Positions 12,101 to 27,029 of a DNA stretch of 64,000 nucleotides are shown here, piece by piece. The stretch is from Chondrosia reniformis (lineage: Eukaryota > Porifera > Demospongiae > Chondrillida > Chondrillidae), in the NCBI GenBank assembly GCA_947172415.1, contig OX359200.1, positions 3,288,501 to 3,352,500 on the forward strand. Reading direction: 5' to 3'. Each line of letters starts with the position of its first letter. Position 1 is the stretch's first letter. Position numbers and translations under genes: made by a program. The notes beneath the pieces were generated by a model, which did not search any database, was not told where the DNA came from, and saw nothing but the letters and a program-made list of their open reading frames with translations.

Positions 12101-13034
12101 TATAACTAGTACATACAACAATTACCCACAACTTGTCCACACATCTAATACATATAATTAGATCATACGACCAGTACGTACAATTAGTATTAAGCGCATA
12201 CAACTAGTACTTCCCTAGTACATAGTATAACTAGTATTAGAACCTACAACTAGAACATACAAATAGTGCATACAACTAGTATATACAACCAATGTGTACA
12301 ACTAGCACATAAACTGGTCCACACAACTACTACATATAACTAATACATGTAAATAGTACATACATCTAGTGCATATAACTAGTCCATACAACTTGTACAT
12401 ACAACTGATTCATATCTAGTGTATACAACTAGTACATACCGCTATTGCATACAACTAGTACATATAACTAGTTCATAAAACTAATACATACAACCCGTAC
12501 ATAAAACTAGTTTCTAGTACATACAACTAGTACCTTCCTAGTACCTAGTATAACAAGTACAAGAATCTACAACAAGTACATAAAACTAGTACATACAACT
12601 AGAACATACAACTAATACATAGCTAGTACATACAACTAGTATATACATACAACTAGAACACAAAACTGGTTTATACAATTTGTACATAAAACTACTGCAT
12701 AGAACTACCACATACAACTAGTACTTGAAACTAGTACATAAAACTAATACACACACCTACTACATATAACTAAAACATAAAAATTTAACTAGTACATATA
12801 TATAGTATAAAAACTAGTGCTTACAACTACAAACTAGTAAATACAACTACTACATACAACTAGACCATACAACTACTACATATAACTAGTGCATACATGT
12901 AGTACACACAACTAGTACATACAACTAGTACATATAACTAGTTGATACAACTAATAATTAGAACATATAACTAGAACATACTTCTAATAAATACAACTAG
13001 TACATACAACTAATACATACAACTAGTACATATA
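9138..13034. repeat. 13-bp satellite array, block 4
   Basis: Continues the satellite interrupted by the R4-like element: its first bases restore the register seen at 20138 onward. It contains the marker CCTAATTTTACTAGTAC (10300), which recurs at similar offsets after other spacers (20846, 49025, 62740), and the CAGCCTTTATGAG variant (10970). It ends in CATATA, the left target copy of the next insertion. No genes. Confidence 0.94.
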
Positions 13035-13069
13035 ATAATAATAATAATATTTATATGTAAGTCCTACTA

Positions 13070-14360
13070 TTGACAAATTATTAATGAAGAACTAGGCAGT
13101 ACCTCCACTTATGCTAAGTGTACAGTAGAACCCCAACAGTTAATTAGGAAACACATAGATTTCTTAAAACTAGAGAACCTAGAACCTAAACCAGACTGGT
13201 GTAACCTTCTCTCCTTTTACTGGATGCCTAAGCTTCATAAGAACCCTTACAGCTACAGATTCATAGCTGCCTCTCACAAATGTTCTACCAAACCCCTTTT
13301 TAGATTTCTAAATTCAGCACTCAGACTAATTCTCAAACATTTTAGAGAAAACTGCCTAGGTATAAATAGGAATACTGGTGTTAATGCCTTTTGGATAGTA
13401 GAAAACTCACTAGAAGTCTTAGATAGTCTTAGGTCTATACCCACTAGAAAAGCCCAGCTAGCTAGTTTTGATTTTTCTACCTTATATACAGCGATCCCCC
13501 ATAACCTACTTAAAGACAAGATTACTAACCTTATTCATAGTGCCTATACCTGTAAGAAGTGTGTCAGGATAAAGCCTTTTGGTCTAACAATGTCTCCAAT
13601 AAAGCAGTCACAGCTGTTCATTAAGTATAGCTCTTTAACTACCTTATTGACAACATTTATGTATGTGTAGACGGTTCTGTATTTAAGCAATGTGTAGGTA
13701 TCCCTATGGGTACTGACTGTGCCCCTGTAGTTGCTAATCTTTTTCGGTTTGCCTATGAGTATGAGTTTATGAAAGGACTACTTAAGGATAACATCACCTT
13801 AGCTATTAAATTTTCCAATACTTATAGGTATATTGATGACCTCATATGTATTAACAACAACGATTTTGAACAGACAATTAGTGATATTTACCCCAAAGAA
13901 CTTATTCTTAAAGACAAATACCAGCCCTAGGAAATCCCCCTTTTTAGACTTAGATATAACCATTAATAAAAATCAATTTATCACTAAAGTATATGATAAG
14001 CGAGAGGACTTTAACTTTGATATAGTAAATTTCCCCCATTTAGATAGTAATATTCCTAATACCCCAGCCTATGGTGTCTTTATTTCACAACTAATTAGGT
14101 ATTCCAGAATATGTAGTGACTTCTCCAGTTTTCAGTCTAAACGTTTGCAGTTATGCAGTAGGCTTATTAAACAGGGTTACAAATACTTTCAGCTAAAATC
14201 AACCTTTAAAACCTTCCTATCCCGGCAGCCTCTAGTTAGATTCAAGTATAAGCAAAAAGTAGCTAGTATGCTTAAGGACTGTCTTGTGTTACCCCATATT
14301 GTGTTACCCCACCTCCAAAGAAATGTTACTACTAGAAGACCTAAGGGTAGACTTATGTAA
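13070..14360 (+). pseudogene. Penelope-like reverse transcriptase, frameshifted
   Basis: Coding similarity begins near 13070 with no start codon of its own and runs through three frames. It shows FYWMPKLHKNPYSYRFIA (fingers), motif A SFDFSTLYTAIPH, motif B MGTDCAPVVANLF, and motif C YRYIDD. These are followed by PFLDLDI, the KVYDKREDFNFDIVNFPHLD region and a basic C-terminal thumb ending RRPKGRLM. The frame changes near 13640 (between motifs A and B) and near 13905 (an A-run before TNTSPRK). All catalytic Asp residues are still encoded, but no intact protein can be translated. Penelope-like enzymes are related to telomerase reverse transcriptase and copy their own RNA at the target. Confidence 0.82.
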
Positions 14361-14803
14361 TATGTCCTACTTGTGTCTATAGTTATATGCTGAGTCTGTT
14401 TTACCTATAAGCAAGAATACTAATAGATTTATAATTAATTCATAAAGTTAATTGGACCTACATTCCTTTCATAAGATTAAATTTCATCATGTGTCTTAGT
14501 TAACACCTTATTTAACTTTTGGCACCAAAATACTGTATATAAGGCCCCTAGATTTAGCATAGAGAGCCAAGGATTCACAGAAGATCAAGATAAAAGAAGA
14601 CAAAGACTCCCAGGATCACTGATGAAGGGTGGAATTCCCAGAAACGGCTGTCTGACCCAGTGGAGAAGAAGATGAAAGAAGGGAAAAGAAGGAAGAAAAG
14701 ACTCCTGTATCTTCATCTAAAGCTCTCTTTAGGTTTAGTTCCCCTATAGGCTTTTTTACAGAATAGGCATATAGCATGTAGGAAAATGGTATATTAGATT
14801 TTC
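14361..14803 (+). other. 3' tail of the Penelope-like element
   Basis: Non-coding, A/G-rich end after the reverse transcriptase stop. It holds the hammerhead-like motif at 14613-14657, purine-rich GAAGAAGATGAAAGAAGGG, then a unique end GTATATTAGATTTTC at the target duplication. A TATA-like TGTATATAAGGCCCC lies near 14533, which may be a promoter if this tail acts as the pseudo-LTR of an adjoining copy. Confidence 0.55.
14613..14657 (+). ncRNA. hammerhead-like ribozyme (second Penelope-like family)
   Basis: Core CTGATGA at 14619-14625, an extra A, short stem II GGG/CCC around TGGAATT, then GAAAC at 14641-14645. GTC precedes TGACCC, which pairs with GGATCA upstream as stem I with one A-C mismatch. 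Stem III could be AC with GU around a GGCT loop. Stem II is short with an A-A mismatch at its base, so activity is less certain than for the other copies. Confidence 0.65.
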
Positions 14804-17800
14804 CATATAACTAGTTCACACAACTACTACATATAGCCAGTACATATAAATAGAACATACATCTAGTACATACAACTAGTATATACAACTAGTACATAGA
14901 ACTAATAAATACAACTAGTATATAAAACTACTACAGAGCTAGTACAAACAACTAGTGCATACAACTAGTGCATACAACTAGTACATACAATAGTACATAC
15001 AACTACCACATACAACTAGTACATACAACTAGTCAATATAGCTATATAGTAATAGTACATACAACTAGTACCACATCCAACAGTATATACATACAGCTAG
15101 TACATACACATATAATTAGTAAATATAAATAGTAAGTACAACTAGTACGTATAACTAGTACATACAACTAGTACATATATCCAGTACATAAAACTAGTAC
15201 ATATATCTAGTACATACAAATATAACGAGTTCATATAAGTAGTTCATACAACCAGTACATACAACTAGTACTTATAAATAGTATATACAACTAGTACATA
15301 CAACAATTACACTCAACTAGTACATATAACTACTACATATATACAATTGGTACATATAAATAGTACAAACAACTAGTGCATACAACTAGCATCTCATACA
15401 CACAACTAGTACCTACCTAGTAACTAGTATAACTAGTAATAGAACCTACAACTAGTATATACAACTAGGACATCCATCAAGTGCATACATTTAGTACGCA
15501 TAAATAGTACACACAACTAGTACATAAAACTAGTGCATACAATTGGTACATATAAATAATAAATACAACTCGTTACGAATAGTACATAAAATATTACATA
15601 TAACTAGAAACTTGTACATACAAGTATTTCATAGTATGAGTACAAAATACTACAACATACAACTTGTATATACAACTCTTATATACGTACAACTAATACA
15701 TACAACTCGCACATAACTAGTACATATAACTAGTCCACACAACTAGTATCTAGAACAAATAACTAGTGCCTACCTAGGTCCTAGTATAACTTGTATTTGA
15801 ACCTATATTTAGAACATACAACTCATACATACAACTAGTACATACAACTATTACCTACATCTAGTACATATAAATGGTACTTGCATCTAGTATATACAAC
15901 TAGTAAATGCAATTAGTACATGCAACAAATAAATACAACTAGTACATACAACTACAGCTTACAACTAATTCATACAATTAGTACATATATACAATTAGTA
16001 CATTCAACTACCACATATAACTAGTAAATAAAACTAGCACCTATAACGAGTAAATATAACTAGTAATAGTACATTCAACCAGTACATACCACTACTACAT
16101 ACAAGTAGTACATATACCTGGTACATACACATATAAATAGTACATATAAATAGTACGTAAAACTAGTGCAAATAACTAGTACGTACAACTAGTATTAATG
16201 TTTAATACATACAAATATAACGAGTAAATATAAGTAGTACATACAACAATTACACACAACTAGTCCATATAACTAGTTCATACAACTAGTGTCTAGTACA
16301 TACAACTAGTACCTACCTAGTACCTAATATAACTAATACATACATCTAGTACATACAACTAGTACATACAACTAGTACATATAACTAGTACATATAGCTA
16401 CTACATATCAATAGTACTTATACACATAACTAGTACATAACACTAGTACATATATACAACAAGTACAAAAAGTAGTTCCTTCCTAATACCTAGTATAACT
16501 TGTACTGGAACCTACAACTAGTGCAAACAACAAGTACATACAACTAGTACATACAATAAGTCACTAATACATACAACTAGCAAATGCAACTAGTACATAC
16601 AATTACCCACAACTGTTACTTGCATGTAATACATATAATTACTACACACAACTAGTACGTACAACTAGTATATGGCACATAAAACTAGTCCTTCCCTTGT
16701 ACCTAGTATAAATACTATTAGAATCTACAACTAGAACATGCATCTAGTACATAAATCTACTACATACAACTTATACATACAACTAGTGCATGTAACTAGT
16801 ACACACAACTACTACATATATCTAGTACATATAACTAGTACATACAACTAGTAAATACAACTAGTACATACAATTAGTGCATACAACAAATACATAAAAC
16901 TAGTACGCAGGTAGTACAAACAACTAGTGCATACAACTAGTACATACAACTGGTTCATATCTAGTACATACAACTAGTACATACAATTAGTACATACAAT
17001 TAGTCCATACAACTACCACATACAACTAGTTCCTAAAACTAATACCTACAACTAGTAAATATAACTAGAACTAGTACATACAACTAGTAAATGCAATTAC
17101 TATATACAGCAAGTACATACAGCTAGTACATATAATTGGTACATACACATATAAATAGTGCATGTAAATAGTACATACAACTAGTACATACAACAATTGC
17201 ACACAACTAGTATATTCAACTAGTACATACAACTAGTATCTAGTACAAACAACTAGTGCCTACCTAGGTCTTAGTATAACTAGTATTAGAACCTATATTT
17301 AGAACATACAACTCGTACATACAACTAGTATATACAACTATTAGCTACATCTAGTAGATATAAATAGTGCATGCATCTAGTATATACAACTAGTACATGC
17401 AATTAGTACATGCAAGCAATAAATACAACTAGTACATACTACTACCTCATAAAACTAGTAAATACAACTACCACATACAACGAGTAATTATAACTAGTAA
17501 TAGTACATACAACTAGTACATGCAATTAGTACATGCAACTAATACTTACAGCTACTACATACAAGTAGTACATATACCTGGTACATACACATATAAATAG
17601 TACATATAAATAGTACGTACAACTAGTGCAAATAACTAGTACATACAACTAGTAAATATAACTAGTACTAGTACATAAAACTAGTACATGCAACTAGTAC
17701 ATCAAAATACTACACACCACTAGTACATACAACTAGTACATACTACTAGTACAAACAACTAGGACATAAAACTAGTATGTCCACCTACTACATATGACTA

Positions 17801-18473
17801 GTACATACACATATAACTAGAAATTATAAATAGTTCATACAACTAGTGCATACAGCTAGTGCATACAATTAGTAGAGATAACTAGTACACAAGCATATAA
17901 CTAGTACACACACATAAAACTGGGGCTTATAAATAGTACATACACATAGTATATGCACCTAGTACATACAACTAGGACATACAACTAGAAACTAGAATAT
18001 ACAAGTAGCTCATAGAACGAGTACATAATACTAGAAGGTTCAACTTGTATATACAAGTAGTACATAGCTACTACATACAATTAAAGCAACTAGGACATAT
18101 AACTAGTACATTCACCTACTACATATAACTAGTACATACACATATTTTCAATTATTATAAAGAGTACGTGCAACTAGTACATACACCTAGTACATAAAAC
18201 TAGTACATACAACTAGTACATACAACAAGTACCTTCCTAGTACCAAGTATAACTAGTACAAGAACCTACAACTAGTACATGCAACTAGTACATACAACTA
18301 GAACATACAACTAGTATATACATACAACTAGTACATATAACTGGTACACACACCTACTACATATAACTAATACATAAAAATATAACTAGTACATATAAAT
18401 AATACACAAAAATATAACTAGTACATATAAATAGTACAAACACCTACTACATATAATTAATACATCCTGTGGC
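14804..18473. repeat. 13-bp satellite array, block 5
   Basis: Resumes exactly where the preceding insertion split CATATAACTAGTTCACAC. Many units are ACTAGTACATACA with ATAACTAGTACATATA variants. It ends with the pre-spacer signature. No gene is seen. Confidence 0.94.
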
Positions 18474-19000
18474 AGCCCCTTCTATTGTTTTCATAATGCA
18501 ATTTATGTATGGCTTCATGTTACGGATATATATATATATAAATATATATATAATACGAATTCATACGCAACTATTATAACACATTTTATACGTCGATAGA
18601 TGTATAATACGAGTTCATACGCAACTATTGTAACACTTAATTTATACGTCAATACATCCTTTTGCAAATGGTGGCGTTCAGGAAGCTTTAGTTAACGAAG
18701 CTTTTGTGTCGCTGTTTATAATTTTTAGGACACTTAAGTGTCCTCAATCGTTAGGATTAAGAGTAATATGTCAAAGCCGAATGATGCGGCCAAGTAGTTC
18801 GAGTAAATTCGGGGGCCGGCAACCCCACGAGTTTTAAACTCGAACTACTTGTTATCCTAGGAACAGTCTTCGGTTCAGATTCATAGCCTATATGTTTGAA
18901 ATTGGCAGCCATTTAAACTCAGACATAAGTCGTAGAGCTTCCGGGACACTTTTATCAAGTTCGGCAGCCATTTTTATCCTAGGAACGGTCTTTAGTACGC
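18474..19000 (+). repeat. spacer copy 2
   Basis: Helentron-like element from about 18483 (TTCTATTGTTTTCAT) to CTTG at 18848-18851, followed by ~150 bp of the 122-bp repeat. It has two ~61-bp internal direct repeats (ATACGARTTCATACGCAACT), the conserved palindromic stretches AAGCTTTAGTTAACG and AGGACACTTAAG, and the 3' hairpin arms GTAGTTCGAGT and ACTCGAACTAC around GGGGGCCGGCAACCCC. Confidence 0.85.
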
Positions 19001-19841
19001 TAGTTCATACAATTTGTACTTACAATTAGTACTTATGACTAGAAAATTGACATATAACTGGTACATATAAATAGTACATACAGCAAGTACATCAAACTAG
19101 ACCTCCAACTATTACAACTACTGAATATAACTAGTACTAGTACTAGTACCTACAACTAGTAAATATTACTAGTACTAGTACATATTAGAACTAGCACATG
19201 CAACTATATAGAACATAACTAATACATACAGTTAATACATACAACTAGTACACACAACTAGAACATACTACTAGTTTATACAACTAATACATACAACTAG
19301 TATATAACTAGTACATACAACTAGGACATAAAACTAGTTCATACAATTACAACATACAACTACTACATACACTAGGACATACAACTAATACCTACAAGTA
19401 GTAAATATAACTTGTACTACTACATACAACTAGTTCATACAACTATAACATTCAACTAGTACAGACAACTTGTACGTACAACTAGTAAATATAACCAGTG
19501 CTAGTATGTACAACTAGTACATACAACTAGTGCCTACAGTTAGTATCTATTACCTTTACTTGTACATTCCACTAGTTAATCCTACTAGTACACACAACTA
19601 TTATATACAACTAGTACATAACTAGTACATACAACTGGTACATACAACTATTATATTCAATTAGTACATGCAATTAATATATTTGACTAGTACATATAAG
19701 TAATACCTACAAATATTTAATATAACTAGTACTTGTACATTCAACTAATACCTACTTAATATCTGGATTGCTAGTACTAGAAACCTACAACTAGTACAAA
19801 TAACTAGTACATACACCTAGTACTTACAACTAGTAGATACT
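19001..19841. repeat. 13-bp satellite array, block 6
   Basis: Post-spacer satellite. Its end, TAGTAGATACT (19831-19841), is the left target copy of the micro-insertion. The TACTAGAAACCTACAACTAG segment at 19785 is one of the uninterrupted versions of the site hit by the Penelope-like pair at 60198. Confidence 0.93.
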
Positions 19842-19905
19842 ATAATAGAATAAGGATTCCTTATAACTGCGTCGCACTTATCTTTGGGATGTACCATCCC
19901 AAAGA
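19842..19905 (-). mobile_element. 64-bp Penelope-like 3'-end micro-insertion with snap-back
   Basis: Flanked by TAGTAGATACT at 19831-19841 and 19906-19916 (11 bp). The minus strand reads AAAGATAAGTGCGACGCAGT, then GGAATCCTTATTC, matching the 3' terminus of the family A element at 3258-3296. Its inner end is the perfect hairpin TCTTTGGGATG/CATCCCAAAGA around TAC. It looks like an aborted insertion in which copying turned back after a few bases. No coding capacity. Confidence 0.75.
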
Positions 19906-22900
19906 TAGTAGATACTAATAGTACATACAACTAGTACATACAAGTAGTACATTCAATTAGGACAAACGAGTAGTAAATACAACTAGGACATACAACTAGT
20001 ATATAACTAGTCCATACGGGTGGTACATACAAGTAGTTTATACAATTAGAACATATAACTACTACATACAACTAGTACATTCAACTAATACCTACAACTA
20101 GTAAACATAACTTCTACTAGTACATACAACTAGTACTTACAACTAGTATTTACAACTAGTAAATATTACCAGTAATAATACATACAACTAATTAATACAA
20201 CTACTACATACAACAAGTACATACAATTAGTACATACAATTATAACATTCAACAAGTCCAGGCAACTAGTACCTACAACTAGTAAATATAACTAGTGCTA
20301 GTACATACAATTAGCACCTACCTAGTACCTGGTATTACTAGTTCTAGAACCTACAAATAGTTCATTTAAAAGTATATACAAATAGTACATACAACTAGTA
20401 CATACACCTAGTACAAACAACTACTATGTATAACTAGTACATACACTTATAATTAGTCCATATAAAAAGTACACACCGTAGTATATATAACTTAGTACAT
20501 ACTGCTAGTTCATACAACTAGCACATACAACTAGTACCTATGACTATAACATACACATTTACCTAGTACATATAAATATTCCATGCAACTAGTACATTAG
20601 ACTAGAACTCCTACTGTGACGTATAATTATTTCACACAATTAGTACATACATCTAGTACATACAACTAGTCCATAGAAGTAGTGCTACAACTAGTACATA
20701 CAACCAGTACAAACAATTAGTAAATATAACTGGTAAATATAACTAATATATATAACTTGTACTAGTACATACAACTGGTATACAACTAGTACATACAAGT
20801 AGTATATGCAATTATTACTTACAACAAGTACCTACTTAGTACCTAATTTTCTAGTACTAGAACTTACAACAATTCCTATAAATAGTACACAGCTAGAACA
20901 TATAACTAGTACATACACATATAATTGGTACCTATTAATTGTACATACACCTAGTACCTACAATTTGAACATACAAATAGTACATACAAGTAGTACATAC
21001 AACTAGTACACAGAACTTGTACTTAAAACTAGTTCATATAACTAGTACATAACTAGTACATACAATTTGTACATAGAACTAGTTCAAACAATTAGAACAT
21101 ACAGCTACTACATAAAACTAATACTTATAATTAGTAAATATAGCTTGCACTGGTACATACAACTAGTGCATAAAACAAGTGCCTACAACTAGTAAATATT
21201 ACCAATACTAGTACATATCTCTAGTTAATACTACTAGTGCATACAGCTAGTACATACAGCTAGTACATAACTAATACATAACTAATACATACAACTGGTA
21301 CATACAATTATTATATAAAATTAGTACATGCAATTATTACATTCAGCTAGTACATATAACTTGTAACTACAACTAGTTAATATAACTAGACCTTGTACAT
21401 ACAAATAATACCTACTTAGTATCTAGTATTACTAATACTAGAACTTACAACTAGTACACATAACTAGTACATACACCTAGTACAAACAACTAGTACATGC
21501 AAATAGTACATACAACTAGTACATACAAGTAGCACATTCAACTAGGACATAAGACTAGTTCATATAACTAGTACATAACTAGTACATACAACTACTACAT
21601 ACACCTAGTACATACAACTGGTACATTCAACCAGTACGTAGAACTTGCACATACAATTAGTAGTAACAACTAGTTCATACAATTTGTACTTAAAATTAGT
21701 ACTTATGACTAGAATATTCACATATAACTGGTACATATAAATAGTACATACGACTAGTACATCAAACTAGACCTCCAACTAATTCAACTACTTAATTTAA
21801 CTAGTACTAGTACATACAACTTGTTCACACAACTAGAAGGACAACTAGTACATACTACTATTACATACAATTAGTACATATATCCAGTACCTATAACTAG
21901 TTAATATAACTAGTACTTGTACATACAAATAGTACCTACTTAGTAACTAGTTTTGCTAATACCAGAACCTACAACTAGTGTGAACAACTACTTCATACAA
22001 CTTGTACCTACAACTAGTACCTATGACTTGAACATACACATATAAATAGTACATATAACTAGGACATTAAACTAGAACTCCAACTAGTATTACATATAAC
22101 TAGTGCCTACTTAGTAACTAGATTAACTAGTACTCAAACTTACTAGTACTAGTACATAAAACTAGTCCATATATACACATATATATATAACTAGTGCATA
22201 CAGCCTATATTGGCACATAAATTTGCACTTATCACTAGTAAATATAACTAGTACTAGTACATACAACTAGCTTATACAACTAGAAAATATAGCTAGTACT
22301 AACAACTAGTATATACAACTAGTACATACAACTTATACACACAACTAGTCCATTCAAATAATATGTATAACAAGTACAAACAAGTAATACATATAACTAG
22401 TACATACAACTAGTACATACAACTAGCATTTACAACTATATAGGCTAACAACTACTTCATACAACTTGTACTTACAACTAGTACCTATGATTGGAACATA
22501 CACATAAAATTAGTACATATAAATAGTACAAACAACTAGGACATTAAACTAGAACTCCAACTAGTATTACATTTTCTAGTGCCTACTTAGTAAATAGATT
22601 AACTAGTACTAAAGCTTACTAAGTATATACAACTCAAACATAGAACTAGTATATTCAAATAGAATATATAATTAGTAAATTTAACTAGTACTAGTATATA
22701 AACTAATACATTGAACTAGTACACACACGTAGCAACGAGTACATACAACAGTATAATACCTACAACTGGTTCATACAACTAGTAACAAGTACATACAACT
22801 AGTAATTAGTAAATACAAGTAGCAACGAGTACATACAATTAGTACCTAAAACTAGTAAATATAGCTAGTTCTAGTACAAAAAACTGGTAAAGTACATACA

Positions 22901-25900
22901 ATTAGTACATACAACTAATACATATAACTAGTACATACAACAATTACCCACAACTTGTCCATACATCTAATACATATAATTAGATCATACAACCAGTACG
23001 CACAACTAGTATTATGCACATACAACTAGTACTTCCCTAGTACATAGTATAACTAGTATTAGAACCTACAACTAGAACATACAAATAGTGCATACAACTA
23101 GTATATACAACCAACAGGTACAACTAGCACATATAACTGGTCCACACAACTACTACATATGACTAATACATGTAAATAGTACATACATCTAGTGCATACA
23201 ACTAGTCCATACAACTTGTACATACAACTGATTCATATCTAGTGCATACAACTAGTACATACAGCTGGTACATACAACTAGTACATATAACTAGTTAACA
23301 AACATATAACTAGTACATGCAAATTGTAAATACAACTCAACTACTATATACAAGTAGTACATACAACTATAACATAAAACTAGTATATAAAACTAGTACA
23401 TAAAACTAGTATATACAACTAGTACATAAAACTAGTTTTTGGTACATACAACTAGTACCTTCCTAGTACCTAGTATAACAAGTACAAGAATCTACAACAA
23501 GTACATAAAACTAGTACATCCAATTAGAACATACAACTAGTACATAGCTAGTATATTCAACTAGTATATACATACAACTAGAACACAAAACTAGTTTTTA
23601 CAATTTGTACATACAACTACTACATACAACTACCACATACAACTAGTACCTACAACTAGTAAATATAGCTAGTACCAGTCCATACAACTAGTGAATACAA
23701 CTAGTACATATAACTAGTACACACACCTACTACATATAACTAATACATAATACTTCTAATAAATACAACCAGTACGTACAACTAATACATACAACTAGTA
23801 CATATAACTAGTTCACACAACTACTACATATAGCCAGTACATATAAATAGTACATACATCTAGTACATACAACTAGTACATACAACTAGTACATAGAACT
23901 AATAAATACAACTAGTACATAAAATAGTACACAGCTAGTACAAACAACTAGTGCATACAACTAGTACATACAACTAGTACATAAAATAGTACATACAACT
24001 ACCACATAAAACTAGCACATACAACTAGCACCTACAACTAGTAAATATAACTATATAGTAGTAGTACATAAAACTAGTACGTGCAATTAGCACATACAAC
24101 CAGTATATACATACAGCTAGTACATACACATATAATTAGTAAATATAAATAGTAAGTACAACTAGTACGTATAACTAGTACATACAACTACTACATATAT
24201 CTAGTACATAAAACTAGTACATATAACTAGTACATACAAATATAACGAGTTCATATAAGTAGTTCATACAACCATTATATACAACTAATACTTATAAATA
24301 GTACTTACAACTAGTACATACAACAATTACACTCAACTAGTATATATAACTACTGCATATAATTGGTACATATAAATAGTACAAACAACTAGTACATACA
24401 TCAAGTGCATACATTTAGTACACATAAATAGTACACACAACTAGTACATACAACTAGTGCATACAACTGGTACATATAAATAATAAATACAACTAATACA
24501 TAGCTAGTACAAACAACTAGTGCATAAAACTTGTACATACAACTGGTTCATATCTAGTACACACAACTAGAACATACAACTAGTAAATATAACTAGTGCT
24601 AGTGCATAGGAATAGTGTATACAACTAGTTCATAAAATTAGTACATACAACTAGTACATGCAATTAGTACATACAACTAGTACATATAACTAATACACAT
24701 AAATATAACCATTACTATTACACAAACATATAACTAGTACATACACATATAACTGGTACTTATAAATTGTACATACACATAGTACATACGAATAGTACAT
24801 AAAAATATTACATATAACTAAAAACTGGTACATACAAATAGTATCTAGTACAAACAACTAGTGCCTACCTAGGTCCTAGTATAACTAGTATTTGAACCTA
24901 TACTTAGAACATACAACTCATACATACATCTAGTACATACAACTATTACCTACATCTAGTACAAACAACTAGTACATACAACTAGTACATATAACTAGTA
25001 CATATAGCTACTACATATGAATACTACTTATACACATAACTAGTACATAACAATAGTACATACGACAAGTACAAAAAATTAGTTCCTTCCTAATATAGCT
25101 AGTATAACTTGTACTGGAACCTACAACTAGTTCAAACAACAAGTACATACAACTAGTACATACAATTAGTCACTAGTACATACAACTAGCATATACAACT
25201 AGTACATACAATTACCCACAACTGTTACTTGCATGTAATACATATAATTATTACACACAACTAGTACGTACAACTAGTATATAGCACATACAACTAGTCC
25301 TTCCCTTGTACCTAATATAATTAGTATTAGAACCTACAACTAGAACATACATCTAGTACATAAAACTACTACATATAACTACTACACACAACTTATATAT
25401 ACAACTAGGATATGTAACTACTACATACAACTAGTTCATAAAACTAGTATATACAACTAGTACATGCAACTAGTATCTAGTACATACAACTACAACCTAT
25501 CTAGTACCTAGTACAACTAGTACATGAACCAACAACTCGTACATACACATAGTACATACAACTAGTACATACTACTAGTGTGTACAACTAGAAAGTAGTA
25601 CATAATACTAGTTCATAGAACAAGTACATAATACTAGAACACACAACTTGTATATGCAACTAGTACAAAGCTAATATTTATGACTAGTATATACATACAA
25701 CTAGAACGTACAACTGGTACACGACTATTACATACAATTAGTACATTCCACTAGTACAAACAATTCGAACAAACAACTACTACATACAACTTCTACATAC
25801 AACTAGTATCTACAACGAGTAAATATAACTAGGACTAGTACATAAAACTCGTGCATACAACTAGTACATATTACTAGTACATACAACTAGTACATACCAA

Positions 25901-27029
25901 ATAATACACACAACCCGAACATGCAATTAGTACTTGCACCTAGTACATTCAACTAGTACATGCCACTAGACCAAACAACTAGGTCAAATAACTATTACAT
26001 ATACCTACTACATATACCCAGTAAATACACTTATACCTTGTAATTATATATAGTACATAAAACTAGAACTTACAGCTAGTGCATACAACTATTACATACA
26101 ACTATAAACTAGTACATACAACTAGTTCATAGAACGAGAACATAATACTAGAATGTACAACTTGTATACACAAATTGTGTATGGCTACTACATACAACTA
26201 GTTCATACGTAAAACTAGTGCGTCCAACTTGGACATACCTAGTACCTACAACTAGTAAATATAACTAGGACTAGTACATAAAACTAGTTCATGCAACTAG
26301 AACATCAAAATACTACACACCACTAGTACATACAACTACATGCAACTAGTACATATGACTAGTACATACACATATACCTAGAAATTATAAATAGTTCATA
26401 CAACTAGTGCATACACCTAGTGCATACAACTAGTAGAGATAACTAGTACACAAGCATATAACTAGTACATACACATATAACTGGTGCTTATAAATAGTAC
26501 ATACACATAGTACATGCACCTAGTACATACAACTAGGACATACAACTAGAAACTAGTATATACAAGTAGCTCATAGAACGAGTACATAATACTGGAATGT
26601 ACAACTTGAAAATACAAGTAGTACATAGCTACTACATACAAGTAAAAGTAACTAGGATATATAACTAGTACATTCACCTACTACATATAACTAGTACATA
26701 CACATATATCCAATTATTATAGAGAGTACGTGCAACTAGTACATACACCTAGTTCATAAAACTAGTACATACAACTAGTACATACAACAAGTACCTTCCT
26801 AGTTCCAAATATAACTAGTACAAGAACCTACAACTAGTACATTCAACTAGTACATACAACTAGAACATACAACTAGTATATACATACAACTGGTACATAT
26901 AACTTGTACACACACCTACTACATGTAACTAATACATAAAAATATAACTAGTACATATAAATAGTACAAACACCTACTACATATAACTAATACATAAAAA
27001 TATAACTAGTACATATAAATAATACAAAC
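19906..27029. repeat. 13-bp satellite array, block 7
   Basis: Longest block in the left half and nearly free of insertions, so it serves as a reference for the higher-order unit. It contains the uninterrupted R4 target (20138), the CAGCCTATATTGGC variant (22205), the CAAATAATACACACAAC variant (25888) and the CCTTGTAATTATATATAG target (26035) hit at 34535 elsewhere. Short open frames in it are satellite artefacts. Confidence 0.95.

Larger units (their letters stand above)
13035..14803 (+). mobile_element. 5'-truncated Penelope-like element without C-terminal endonuclease
   Basis: A 1.77-kb insert flanked by CATATA at 13029-13034 and 14804-14809. The uninterrupted satellite target is seen near 33238. 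It starts with an (ATA)n tract, then a reverse transcriptase of the Penelope-like type, then ~440 bp of tail with a hammerhead-like motif. After the reverse transcriptase there is no GIY-YIG endonuclease. Either this is an endonuclease-lacking group, or it belongs to the Chlamys/Naiad-type elements in which the GIY-YIG domain is N-terminal and would have been lost by the 5' truncation. The second option fits better with the FPHLDSNIP-type motifs; this is inference. Confidence 0.78.

Noticed and set aside
14361..14612. GIY-YIG endonuclease downstream of the second Penelope-like reverse transcriptase
   Set aside because: All three plus-strand frames are closed and no GIY, YIG or CxxC motif is present before the hammerhead-like motif.
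20806..21006. Open frame in satellite (66 codons) and similar ones on the minus strand near 57940-58155
   Set aside because: Composed of translated 13-bp repeats with low-complexity residues; no start context, motif or conservation between array copies.
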